From Vandiemenella viatica (taxonomy: Eukaryota; Arthropoda; Insecta; Orthoptera; Morabidae), in assembly GCA_031002005.1 (NCBI GenBank), contig JARYHS010011408.1, positions 218,343,473 to 218,407,472 of the forward strand: a stretch of 64,000 bases of DNA. Reading direction: 5' to 3'. Under the pieces are notes generated by a model. It did not search any database, was not told the DNA's origin, and worked only from the letters and a program-made list of their open reading frames with translations. Below, in pieces: positions 44,986 to 54,100 of the stretch. Every line of letters starts with the position of its first letter. Position 1 is the first letter of the stretch. A program made the position numbers and the translations under genes.

Positions 44986-45652
44986 GTGTTCCGCGTATGA
45001 TATTCATAGATTTAAGTTTTCACTTTTGTCGGCAGTCCCCAATGACTGCCAAACTTTTTTTTTTTTTTTTAATAAAAGTTTCCACACTAATATCCATTAC
45101 AATAGCAACTAGATGACATTGATTCATGTTGATTCTTATAGCGAACCGGAGAGCATGGAAACTATAAACTAGTTTCTGTTGTATCATTCCTATCTTTATC
45201 TGTGGATACTAAGAGAGTCTGGAATAGTAATTCCTTTAATAAAGAAACAAATGGAATGCAGCTGCTTGATAAGTATATCAGTCAACCAATTGAAGAGCAT
45301 GACGTTCGTTTAGCATGAACGTTTGACCAAATATTTTTAATAATATCATTTTTCACAAATCTATGTGTACTGTAGTTATCACCCATAATGATTTCATATA
45401 TGATCAATTGCAACGTATTTTTTCCATTGATACTCCATTTTATATCCCATAAACTGTTCGGAAATTTATCTAGTTGTCATTTGCTCGGTATAGATTTGCA
45501 AAATATCTCAGAAATCTTTTAGTTGCTGCAGAGAAAGTAGCAGAAACTCCAAGCGAGCTTACCAACGCGGGTTCGAATCAATACTGCCAATAATGAAATA
45601 ATACAGAAAAGAATCACATTGCGAAGCTAATCCCAAAGGGCACAACAGTAAG
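44986..45652. other. No feature recognised
   Basis: AT-rich, with a T run at 45056-45070 and no recognisable coding content. Confidence 0.4.
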
Positions 45653-45703
45653 GTTTTTTTTTCCTTTGCATATGGTTTATTCCTCGTCGGTGTCGAGACC
45701 ATT

Positions 45704-46100
45704 TATAACATATCTGTTATTATAATTCTTAATTGATTATTTTTTGTGTGTATTAATCTTTTCATTATAAATAATCTGTAAGAAAAAAAAGATATGTAAA
45801 TATTAAATTCTAAACAGCCTTCCACAGACAGTAATATACAATAATATCGTTGGATATAAGAAGAATATAGAATCTCTGTGTGTGTTAGAATTGTTGAGAT
45901 AGCTGTGAAGTTGGCTTGTAAATTAATTTTGAATAAATATACCAAGGCATTTAAAATAGCAAAGTGCTGGTATTTTATTTTAAATATATTTTGTAAGAGA
46001 AGGGCCTGAATAATATATTGTATAAAATGGGGCTGACCTCCCATGATGCCAAATAGGCATTAAAAAAAATATTGGTCGGTACGCCGAGGAGGGTGTTACA
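45704..46100 (+). repeat. 5' LTR
   Basis: 397 bp, TATAAC...GTTACA. It is identical to the 3' LTR except for a 20-bp segment (including ATGCC-AAATA-GGCAT, a small hairpin) present only here, one substitution, a single-base indel near 45866 and a 2-base difference in an A run. It would supply the promoter and polyadenylation signals. Confidence 0.95.
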
Positions 46101-46102
46101 TT

Positions 46103-46120
46103 TGGCGATTCTACTGCCAG
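46103..46120 (+). other. Primer-binding site
   Basis: TGGCGATTCTACTGCCAG begins two bases after the 5' LTR. The leading TGG complements the CCA end of a tRNA, as usual for minus-strand priming. I did not identify the tRNA. Confidence 0.65.
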
Positions 46121-46938
46121 GATCGGTTTATCGAGGAATTTTCTGAGGACGACGTGGAGCAGATCGGCGCAGATTGGCAAGTACAGATTCCAGTTCTCTT
46201 TGGACTTGCGGTCTCATATTCAACAAAAAAGAAGAAGTAGGCCTATCATTTAATATTAAAGTTTCAAGTAAAGCAATTTGTAATTGAGGCAAGAACTGAG
46301 TCAGAAAGAAAATAAAGTAAAGACTTTACAATCAGAATTTATAATTAAATTGTAACGGTGATGTAAGAACTATTGTTTTGCAACAAATTAAGTAAAGACA
46401 GATTGTCAGAAAATAATTAAGTTAACGAACGTCAAAAAAAAAAAAAAAATTAAAAGATTGTAAAATTGCAGTAGCATGTTTAAAATAGGTTATAGGCGTC
46501 TGTGGAAGACTATAGCTAAGACAAAGGAATAATACAAGTTTTTAAAACAAAACAAAAAATAAGGGGGAAATTTTTTTTTCGAGGAATATCGTAACTGTAA
46601 AGAACTGATTTTTTTTTGTTTTTTTTTTTTTTGTTTGTTTGTTTGTGTTTGCATGTACATGGTTGCTTATTTGCAGTGCTGTACCAAGTGGACTTTTGAT
46701 ATTTCTGTCGTGCATTTCTGTATGCATTACAGATAATACGAAATTTAGTAAGTGTTTTTGTGGTCCAGTATTCAAGTCTATGCATAGTATTATCGGCGTT
46801 GCAATACATCGTTGTACTATTGGTGTTGTGCTGTATAAATCTGAGAGCAGTTATTGTTGAATACTATCGGTTTTTTTTTTTTTTTTCGCGTAAATAAAAT
46901 TTATTATTGTTGCTAAATTATTTTAATTTGTTGCAAAG
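46121..46938 (+). other. Leader of the LTR element
   Basis: About 820 bp of untranslated leader with several A and T homopolymer runs (46434-46450, 46610-46632, 46871-46886). No conserved frame is visible, and the short frames here are chance. Packaging signals would be expected in this part. Confidence 0.5.
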
Positions 46939-48744
46939 ATGGAAAACGGTTGCCTTAAATTGGTTAGAGAGGATGCGCAAATTGATTTGGGTGAGGACCA
47001 AAATAATAAGTCAGAATGGCAGACGAGTAGTTCTGGAGTTATTAGTTTTGATAATAAAGATGCATTTAGAATCCGAAGTGGTAATAGTAATTTTGTTCAA
47101 GCGGAATTGGCTAGCAGTCCAAATATTAATGCTGAGGTAAAAGGGGTTGCAGAGTATTTTGAAAGCAGTAATATTAATAGTATTGATGGTTGCAATGGGT
47201 TAAATGATAAGGACAGCGACGATGGGCGAGATAATGATGTAAATAACACAGTCTCACCAAAATTAAGTCGAACATCTGATGCTCGAGAAAGGAATGTAGA
47301 TCCCCAACAGTTCATGTCATGTTTCAAGCAACTCCAAGAAATGATATTAAATCAAGCCATAGAAAGAAAAATCGAAATGCAAGAAATGAAAACAGAACTT
47401 GTGTCAAATCAAGAAAAAACAAGTCAAAGAATGGAAACAAAAATTATGTTAAATCAGGAAAGAGCAATTCAGGAATTGAAAATAGAAATTATGTCAAATC
47501 AAAAGAAGAATGAAGAAAGTTTCCAGGTTATGAGGGATGAGATGAAGAGAATTCAAGAAAATTGGAAGCAAGAGGTGCGGACTGAATTAGAACATTTCCA
47601 AGAAGAGGTTAGACAAGAAGTAGCCGGGAAAATGGATCAACGTATAGCAAATAATAATGAAAGACAAAACGCCATTATCGGAAACATCAGGGAAGTCATG
47701 TTTGAAAGTCAAATAGAATGTCGGGAAGAAATAATTTTGGTGAAGCAACAAACTGCAGGCAGTATCATTCAATTGAAAAAACAGATTGATGAAGGAGTAG
47801 GACAAAAGATAGGTGAAGTTAAAATTGAAATTGAACAGATTGGTTCTAGATTCAATCAAGTAGAAGAAAGATTGGAAAAGGTTGAACGGCGACCTAGCGC
47901 GGTTGTTACCGGAACGGTGAATACGTATACTCCGCCGATGTTACCTGATGCAGTTTTTAAACCGAACGGAAATATTCACCCTGCAGATTTTGTAAAGATC
48001 TATGATAAAGACTTACCATTAGAATGGTCGGATATAGAGAAGATTCGCTATGTCAGAGGTAAAATGAAGGACGAAGCTTTTTCCTGGAGCTGTGAAGTAG
48101 CTGAAGAGTGCAATGATTACAATGAATTCTTGAGAAGATTTCGCGAAAAGTTCTGGTCTGCACAAATGCAGAGGAAAGTGAAAAGTGATTTTTACAATTG
48201 TCGTCGTTTTGGCAGACGCGATGGGAAGATGCGAGATTTTTGCGACGCAATGCGAAAGGAATTGCGTTATTTGGATCAACCAGTAGGAGAGGTTGAGCAG
48301 ATCGAAATATTATTGCAGAAGCTTCCGAGACAAGTGCAAGATAAACTAGTTGTTAATCAGTGGGATAGGATTCATGATTTCTTAGATGCACTTGAGCGGG
48401 TAGATCGGTGTAACGAAAGGTACGAATACAATGTGGAAGGTCACAGAGAAAACGGCTACGAGAATAAAAAGTATGGGGACAGACATCTTGATGGTAAATC
48501 AAATAATTGGCCATACAGAGGAGATAATGTGTATGGAAGAGGAGAAGGACAGGTGAATCGGCAAGACAGAAGCGACATGCGACAGTTTGAAGGCAACACT
48601 AACAATTACAATGAGCGTGGTTATGTATCGAACGGACAGGGAAATCAGCGACCGCAATACAAACAAACTATGTACATGAAAATGAAAGGTAACAGACAAC
48701 CTAACGAGGAAAAAGGAGCGGAAAACTTAAGTCCGCAACTGTAA
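46939..48744 (+). CDS. gag: Gag-like polyprotein of the LTR element
   Basis: 601 residues, open throughout. Residues 1-120 are acidic and polar. About 125-320 is a long charged heptad-rich region (repeated NQE, MKTE and EEVRQE blocks) predicted to be coiled coil. About 330-500 resembles a retrotransposon Gag capsid domain (PADFVKIYDKDLPLEWSDIE onset, with FLRRFREKFWSAQMQRK inside). About 505-601 is basic and rich in Asn, Gln, Gly and Arg, which could bind RNA, but there is no CCHC zinc knuckle. It would form the particle that packages element RNA. It ends at TAA 48742-48744 and overlaps the -1 frame of the next ORF. The intact frame suggests recent selection or recent insertion. Confidence 0.85.
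   Translation: MENGCLKLVREDAQIDLGEDQNNKSEWQTSSSGVISFDNKDAFRIRSGNSNFVQAELASSPNINAEVKGVAEYFESSNINSIDGCNGLNDKDSDDGRDNDVNNTVSPKLSRTSDARERNVDPQQFMSCFKQLQEMILNQAIERKIEMQEMKTELVSNQEKTSQRMETKIMLNQERAIQELKIEIMSNQKKNEESFQVMRDEMKRIQENWKQEVRTELEHFQEEVRQEVAGKMDQRIANNNERQNAIIGNIREVMFESQIECREEIILVKQQTAGSIIQLKKQIDEGVGQKIGEVKIEIEQIGSRFNQVEERLEKVERRPSAVVTGTVNTYTPPMLPDAVFKPNGNIHPADFVKIYDKDLPLEWSDIEKIRYVRGKMKDEAFSWSCEVAEECNDYNEFLRRFREKFWSAQMQRKVKSDFYNCRRFGRRDGKMRDFCDAMRKELRYLDQPVGEVEQIEILLQKLPRQVQDKLVVNQWDRIHDFLDALERVDRCNERYEYNVEGHRENGYENKKYGDRHLDGKSNNWPYRGDNVYGRGEGQVNRQDRSDMRQFEGNTNNYNERGYVSNGQGNQRPQYKQTMYMKMKGNRQPNEEKGAENLSPQL
48705..48744 (+). promoter_or_regulatory. Gag-protease -1 frameshift window
   Basis: The downstream frame is open from 48705 (after a TAA at 48702-48704) and gag stops at 48744, so ribosomes must shift -1 within 40 nt. 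Candidate slip sites in gag phase are G-GAA-AAA at 48708-48714 and G-GAA-AAC at 48720-48726. Neither is a perfect X-XXY-YYZ heptamer. Confidence 0.5.
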
Positions 48745-48755
48745 AGGTCCTATCA

Positions 48756-49844
48756 GTGGCGGATACAGTGGTTGCAGGACCATCCAATATGTGTGATAAC
48801 AAAGCAGTAAACGATTACAATGACTACCGGACAAAGCAATCTAGCAAAGAAGAATATCTAAAGTGGTGGGAATGTTTGCATAGGATGAATAACAACAACT
48901 GTGGGACCATGTCAGTGGACAGCGAAAGCAATTGGGAAAATGAGTATATATCGGAGTTGGCCAGAATCAGTGTACATGATGATAATGGCAAAGATGGTGG
49001 TGCAGAACATGGAATAAGGAGAGCGACGGAGTTACATAAGTTGGAAGAAGATGTGTTCGTAGAAGGAAATTTATGCAGTGAAAGAAATGAACTACCTCTA
49101 AGCATTGACAGTGATGGTACGTGGAGTAGTGACGATGAAGAGGGCGAAGATATAATTGAAGAAAATAGGTTTAATAGTGAATCCAATGAAAATGAAGGAA
49201 ATAAAGTAAGAATATTTTTTTTAAAGAGTGTCGACGAAGAAGTAAATCCAGGTGTGTCTCATAGAAGAGCGCCTGAAAATGCAACAAAAGGTAGTCCAAA
49301 CAGTACGAACGCGTCAGCGCAGCAAAATAACGAAGTCGCAATTTGTTCTGATTTCAGCCATAGGGAAAGATGCAAGAAATTGTTGGTACAGGGTACAACA
49401 GAAGACGGCCGACAGCGGTATAATGTAAACAATTTAAAGAGGGAATTTTTGCCAGAGTTGCAAAGAGATAAATGGTCGCATGAAGAAATTGTGAAAGATT
49501 TGTTAAGTGAAGAAGTGCATGACGTTTTAGAGGATAAAATAAGACAGCCATTAGTTGATGTGAAGATATTTGGAATAGAATGCCAAGCGCTTGTAGACTC
49601 CGGAAGCGACCTGACGGCGATATCACACACGTTGTATGAAAACATTATAGCAAGATATAAGGTGACGGAAATGCCGGTAAACCACATCCAGATCATGGGG
49701 GCAACCGGGAAACTGAGCAAGAGACTAAAAACTCACATTTGGATGGAATTAGAAATGGATAGGATAAGTAAGATTCATGGAGTATTTGAGGAAGGACTAA
49801 AAGACTGGAAGAAAAGGAAAAAAGAGAACGTTATGGGGGCATAA
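48756..49844 (+). CDS. Retropepsin-containing pol remnant
   Basis: A frame open from 48705. The coordinate 48756 is only the first GTG, and translation probably enters by -1 shifting from gag rather than initiating here. The first ~230 residues are acidic, Asn/Ser-rich and unlike known domains. Around residue 265-340 lies an aspartic protease: QALVDSGSDLTAIS with the catalytic Asp at residue 281, then IMGATGK in the flap region. The protease would process Gag. The frame then leaves recognisable sequence after about residue 340 and ends at 49842-49844, where the RT should start. This marks the internal deletion near 49780-49850. Confidence 0.8.
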   Translation: MADTVVAGPSNMCDNKAVNDYNDYRTKQSSKEEYLKWWECLHRMNNNNCGTMSVDSESNWENEYISELARISVHDDNGKDGGAEHGIRRATELHKLEEDVFVEGNLCSERNELPLSIDSDGTWSSDDEEGEDIIEENRFNSESNENEGNKVRIFFLKSVDEEVNPGVSHRRAPENATKGSPNSTNASAQQNNEVAICSDFSHRERCKKLLVQGTTEDGRQRYNVNNLKREFLPELQRDKWSHEEIVKDLLSEEVHDVLEDKIRQPLVDVKIFGIECQALVDSGSDLTAISHTLYENIIARYKVTEMPVNHIQIMGATGKLSKRLKTHIWMELEMDRISKIHGVFEEGLKDWKKRKKENVMGA

Positions 49845-49860
49845 CACTGATCTGATAAAA

Positions 49861-50180
49861 TGTGATGAAAGTATAATGAAGAAGAAAGCTGAAGATAGGA
49901 AAAGGCGGTATGACAAAAGGGTAAAACCAACCGAGTTTGAGATAGGAGATTTAGTTTTGGTGAGAATGAAAAAAAAAATCCAGAGAAATAAATTCCGAAA
50001 TAAAGAAATTTTTCAAAATATATCACGGACCCTTTAGGGTAATTTCTAAACCGAATATTAGCGCATATGAACTGGCATATCCTAGGTCAAATAAAAGATT
50101 AGGATTGAGAAACGTTGTAGATCTGAAATTGTATAAGTCTCGCCTAAAGGGAAGATCAAAAGGTTGTGACAGATAGTAAT
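49861..50180 (+). pseudogene. Integrase C-terminal remnant, frameshifted
   Basis: One frame carries RRYDKRVKPTEFEIGDLVLV, a typical start of the integrase C-terminal region in Ty3/gypsy-like elements. After an A10 run at 49970-49979 the homology moves to another frame with a YHGPFRV motif (GPY/F-type module) and ends at a TAG near 50177. The catalytic DDE core is missing. The A-run shift means even this piece is not translatable as one protein. Confidence 0.8.
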
Positions 50181-50454
50181 TGCGAATAGTTGATTGTCAC
50201 TTGAGTTGTGTGAGAAATAGTTGTCATTATAAACAAGGAAGGACTGATAAAGACAATATGCTAGATTGGTGTATTTGTTTATAAATATGTTAATTTCATT
50301 GTGTAGATATGAGACATTGATTCAATGACATCGAGATGTAAGTTGTGAGTGGAAGAAGTAAGTGGACTGGTAGAGACAGTGAATTGAAAACTAAAGAACA
50401 TCTCGGCAAATAAATGTGTGCCATCATTTAGTTGTGCCTCGATGTGGGGGCAAT
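50181..50454 (+). other. 3' untranslated part and polypurine tract
   Basis: Non-coding sequence before the 3' LTR. The short purine-rich stretch GATGTGGGGG at 50441-50450 just upstream of the LTR is the likely plus-strand primer, although it is short. Confidence 0.5.
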
Positions 50455-50830
50455 TATAACATATCTGTTATTATAATTCTTAATTGATTATTTTTTGTGT
50501 GTATTAATCTTTTCATTATAAATAATCTGTAAGAAAAAAAAGATATGTAAATATTAAATTCTAAACAGCCTTCCACAGACAGTAATATACAATAATATCG
50601 TTGGATATAAGAAGAATTATAGAATCTCTGTGTGTGTTAGAATTGTTGAGATAGCTGTGAAGTTGGCTTGTAAATTAATTTTGAATAAATATACCAAGGC
50701 ATTTAAAATAGCAAAGTGCTGGTATTTTATTTTAAATATATTTTGTAAGAGAAGGGCCTGAATAATATATTGTATAAAATGGGGCTGAGCATCAAAAAAT
50801 ATTGGTCGGTACGCCGAGGAGGGTGTTACA
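50455..50830 (+). repeat. 3' LTR
   Basis: 376 bp, TATAAC...GTTACA, followed by the CATT duplication. It lacks a 20-bp segment present in the 5' LTR but otherwise shows almost no differences across about 375 aligned bases. Confidence 0.95.
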
Positions 50831-50993
50831 CATTGGAGGAGAGAAGGAGCTTTGGGTAAGGAATAGGAAGGAATTTGGGCATCACCTTATGAAGGAACCA
50901 TCCTGGCATTTGGATAAACCAGGGAAACCAAAATCTGGGAGATCGGATGGGATTCGAACCCGCGTCCTCCCAAATGTGAGGCCAGAGCTGAGA

Positions 50994-51737
50994 ATAATTA
51001 ATGTTTTTAATTTCTATTTTAGATCTGCTATCAATTATGCAACCACGTATTCAGATCATATTTGAGGTAATGTCTCAGTTAGTGGTGTTTTCTCTTTTTT
51101 GTGGTTACTTGCGGATATTTCTGCAAAAATGCAGGAATGGGAAGTTCAGTCGTCTATGGAGTGAAAGGATATCTTCATGGCGCTGAAATTCAGAAATAAA
51201 TGGGTTCTAAGATTCTGATTTAAAAATACAGTAAGAGCAAACTGGATTTTCAGAACAAAACCGACATTCACTCCTGAACACGACGCACTGTAAAAATGGT
51301 AAACATGACTTTTTTTTTTTAACCCACATACCGGGATAAAGTGAGAATGTTGGTATGCAATGCTGCAACATCCAATCTGAGACACTTATGTAGAAGCACC
51401 TGGAAGTCGACTAGTAGCAAAACAGATTATTTTCTACAGTTCTATCATTCCGATGAAAGATACTCTCTAAGATTTGGTGTAACGTTTGGTTTAGTTTCAC
51501 TTTACAAAAACATTTACCTTAACTTGTGTTGCTGATATGAAGCGTCATTGAGACTGCATATGCGGCGAGCGCTGATATTTACCTTTCCCAGATGCTACAT
51601 TGTTTGACTTAAATAAGTATCTGAAATGACATATGATGACAATTGAGGCTTTCATCCCTTCACAGTAACTTTATAGGAAATGGAATGATTTTTTACTACC
51701 TTCGCATTACGTCTAATGTTACTGTATGCTAGTAGAT
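50994..51737. other. No feature recognised
   Basis: AT-rich with short frames only. Confidence 0.4.
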
Positions 51738-51893
51738 TTGTTTTTTTTTTTTTACTTGTGGCTTTACGCCTCGTTGACGTCAAGGTCATTAGAGGCGGGA
51801 AAGGATGGGGACAAGGAATGGGAAGAAATTCGGGCACGGCCTTTTGAAGAAAGCATCCCGGCATTCACCTAGAGTGATTTGAGGAAACCATGA
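51738..51893 (-). mobile_element. SINE-A copy, head truncated
   Basis: T run 51739-51752 (the A tail), gctttacgcctcgttgacgt, then body to gtgatttgaggaaaccatga. The tRNA-like head half is missing. The sequence breaks off abruptly at the point corresponding to the body start. Confidence 0.8.
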
Positions 51894-52084
51894 GTGCATT
51901 TGTAGAAGTGTGGCAAAATTAGTCGTATTGTGAAAAAAAAAAAAAAAAATGAGAACAAAATGTACCAAAGGTGTCGCCAAGCTAAACGATCCAACCAACG
52001 GATGTATTGGCATCAACAATGTCGTACACTCTACGGAGAATTTTTTGTTCAACCCATTTTTTTAGAATACGATTTGGTAATAGC

Positions 52085-53104
52085 TACACATATAAATATG
52101 TAAACTGCCATTTGCGTCGGTTTTTTTTGTCCACGCACGCAAAAACTACTTAACAATTTGGATTGGATTTTCGTGGTTTGAAAGCTTAGGGCCTAACTTA
52201 AAAACTGTGATATGTTTTATGGTTCTACGTGAAGGGTTTAATAAATGATAATATATTTGTTAGTTGTACAGATAGTATGTAAAGATTACACTACATCAAA
52301 GATATAGTCTATTTTAGTAACCTCAGCAGATAGTCTCCATAAAAAATAACACAGTTTTTGTAGCCTGAACAGATACTCTCCAAAGATCACTTTATATCAA
52401 AGATAAACACAACTTTAGTAACCCGAACAGATAGCCTCCAAATATGAAGCTACATAAAGATAAATATTACTTTAGTAACCTGAAAGATAACCTCCAAATA
52501 TCACGCTATCAAAGATTTTAGTAACCCAACAGGCAGTCTCCAAAGAGAACACTACATCAAAGATAAATACAGTTTTTGTAGCCTGAACAAATAGTCTCCT
52601 AGGACCACATAACATCAAAGATAAATATTCCTTTAGCAATCTGAACAGATAGCCTCCAAATAATAAGCTACATAAAGATTAACATCACTTTAGTATCCTG
52701 AAAAATAATTTCTAAATATCATGCTACATCAAAGACAAACGCCGCTTTTGTAACTTGAATGGACTGTGTTTAAAGATTACACCACATTAAAGATAAACAT
52801 AGCTTTCGTATCCTCAACAGATAGTCTACAAAGATCACACTACATCAAAGACAAACACAAATATTTTTGTAATGATGTCGTTGTTGACTACATAGATTAT
52901 TATTTAGTAACGTGGCACTCGTAAAGGGAATCGAAATCATTAAAATCTACAATCAGCTGCCAGCAACAGTAATTACGTCAGTAACATCGCACTTTTGAAG
53001 GAAATTTAAATGTTTAAAAATTAAATAGGTCGTATCTTATACTGGCACAACTTTATGTTCCCTTTTGCGCATAAGTTGCGGACGAAGTTACCGGGATATG
53101 CTAG
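52085..53104 (+). mobile_element. Helitron-like element carrying a minisatellite
   Basis: The right end reads TTGCGGACGAAGTTACCGGG then ATATGCTAG before T (53105), matching Helitron 3' ends in this window. The left part (about 52085-52200, with gtccacgcacgcaaaaacta and ggattttcgtggtt) resembles Helitron 5' regions, but an exact TC start was not found. The interior is largely the tandem array below. There is no Rep/helicase frame. Confidence 0.55.
52266..52870 (+). repeat. Minisatellite, ~11 units of ~45-60 bp
   Basis: Units follow the pattern AGATAGTCTCCAAAGATCAC, then a CTACATCAAAGATAAACACA-like phrase, then CTTTAGTAACCTGAAC. Some units are shortened to about 45 bp. The forms AGATAGCCTCCAAATA and AGATAGTCTCCAAAGA reappear in a partly regular order, suggesting a higher-order repeat. 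Confidence 0.85.
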
Positions 53105-53335
53105 TTAAAAATAATGGACGAACCATCCCTTCTTCCAGGTGGCTGGTGAAAATTTTGTCCAGCAGTAGGGCTCGACTCATGGTAGAGCAAGAGGCACAGG
53201 AGTCTGGTATCCTTTTCCTTGCAAGAATGTTAATAAAGTTCGGCGATACCTAATGGAGTAATTGGAAGCTGTAGTCTCCTGGCTCACGTATATTGCCAGC
53301 GGGTGGAAGAAATTCGCTATTGTTGTGAAGACAAA
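53105..53335. other. No feature recognised
   Basis: Transition from the Helitron-like end to the CpG-rich block. No repeat or gene was recognised. Confidence 0.35.
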
Positions 53336-53600
53336 AAGCCGTGGCGGAGGGTGGCGCCGTTGTTGACAGGATTAAGTGCGTCCCGCGGCGCGAGTGATCC
53401 CTGTCAGCTGGCGGCGTCGCCGAGCCTGACTCGCCGCAACCCGATACACCAGCCCGCTAATCCCGCCCATTGTGCCGGCTGCCTGTTATTAAAGCGATAG
53501 GCCGGCCGCCCTATTGTCAGCTAGCCGCCCGGTGTCAGGTAGCCGGATTACGGGCTGGTCGCCGAGCCACGTGGAGACGGTAGCGACCTACACCGACACC
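53336..53600. promoter_or_regulatory. CpG-rich block dense in homeodomain-type motifs
   Basis: About 265 bp of GC- and CpG-rich DNA with three K50-homeodomain motifs (GGATTA 53369-53374, TAATCC 53458-53463, GGATTA 53545-53550). There are also four TGACA cores as bound by TALE homeoproteins (53364, 53402, 53516, 53533, the last three on the reverse strand). Two ATTGT Sox-like motifs (53469, 53513) and a CAGCTG (53405) complete the set. The first two site types overlap as TGACAGGATTA. No domain-bearing frame crosses it. Enhancer or promoter function is inferred. Confidence 0.45.
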
Positions 53601-53715
53601 AAGGCGGCACACGCAACAGATCAAATCTTGTACAAATTTCAACACCCTATCACCAACTTTACATGGTCCTCTTTTCATATCTATGTAGTTATTCCTCATT
53701 TTTTTCTAGTCTGTA

Positions 53716-54100
53716 CTAGCCTAACAGACCGTCAAAAATGACGGGTTGCACCAAGTGTTCTGGCAAGTCATTTCCTTGTAGTTCCTTAACTAACGCTCAA
53801 TGCGATCCCTCGTGCCTTACGCTTATTAAAAAGTTTCAGATCTCACCCTGGTTTATGTTCCATCTCATCCTAACCACAAACACCGCTAATATTACCGCTT
53901 GAAAACCAAAGCTTCAATCACACGTGGATTGATACCTACACTGTATCGCATATTAGTGACGTCATGATTTATGAGCTGCTGGCCATTAACACGCACTTCC
54001 AGTCATAATTATTAACAGTATTTCAGATTTTTAATGATTTAATCTGCTATTCCAAGAAAAGATAATAATCTTGACTTCTATCTGGTATTCATTTTTAAAG
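53716..54100 (-). mobile_element. Helitron copy, same family as 24801
   Basis: CTAG at 53716 after A, hairpin CCGTC/GACGG (53728-53742) inside, then a long similarity to 24850-25150 (aaagtttcag..., ccaaagcttcaatcacacg, gtcatgatttatga). The minus-strand 5' end was not located, so the right boundary is approximate. Confidence 0.65.

Larger units (their letters stand above)
45704..50830 (+). mobile_element. LTR retrotransposon, gag-protease deletion derivative
   Basis: A 5127-bp element with LTRs of 397 and 376 bp and a 4-bp CATT duplication (45700-45703, 50831-50834), as expected for Ty3/gypsy-type integration. Order: LTR, primer-binding region at 46103, leader, gag-like ORF, protease ORF in the -1 frame, a remnant of the integrase C-terminus (49870-50180), purine-rich tract, LTR. 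Reverse transcriptase, RNase H and the integrase catalytic core are absent, and no envelope gene is seen. It is non-autonomous but recently inserted, judging from LTR identity. Confidence 0.9.
45653..50993 (-). mobile_element. SINE-A copy hosting the LTR element
   Basis: The 3' part of SINE-A lies at 45653-45703 (T run, then tggtttattcctcgtcggtg and tcgagaccatt) and the rest at 50831-50993 (ggaggagagaaggagctttg, ending ggattcgaacccgcgtcctc). Removing 45704-50830 and one CATT restores the normal SINE-A order seen at 20763-21006. It is truncated at the tRNA-like head. Confidence 0.85.

Noticed and set aside
49259..49720. 153-codon minus-strand frame in the LTR element
   Set aside because: It is antisense to the protease frame, which has the catalytic DSG motif; there is no independent support.
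45704..50830. Endogenous retrovirus with envelope (errantivirus)
   Set aside because: No third open frame with signal peptide or fusion region is present between the integrase remnant and the 3' LTR; only about 270 bp of non-coding sequence lies there.
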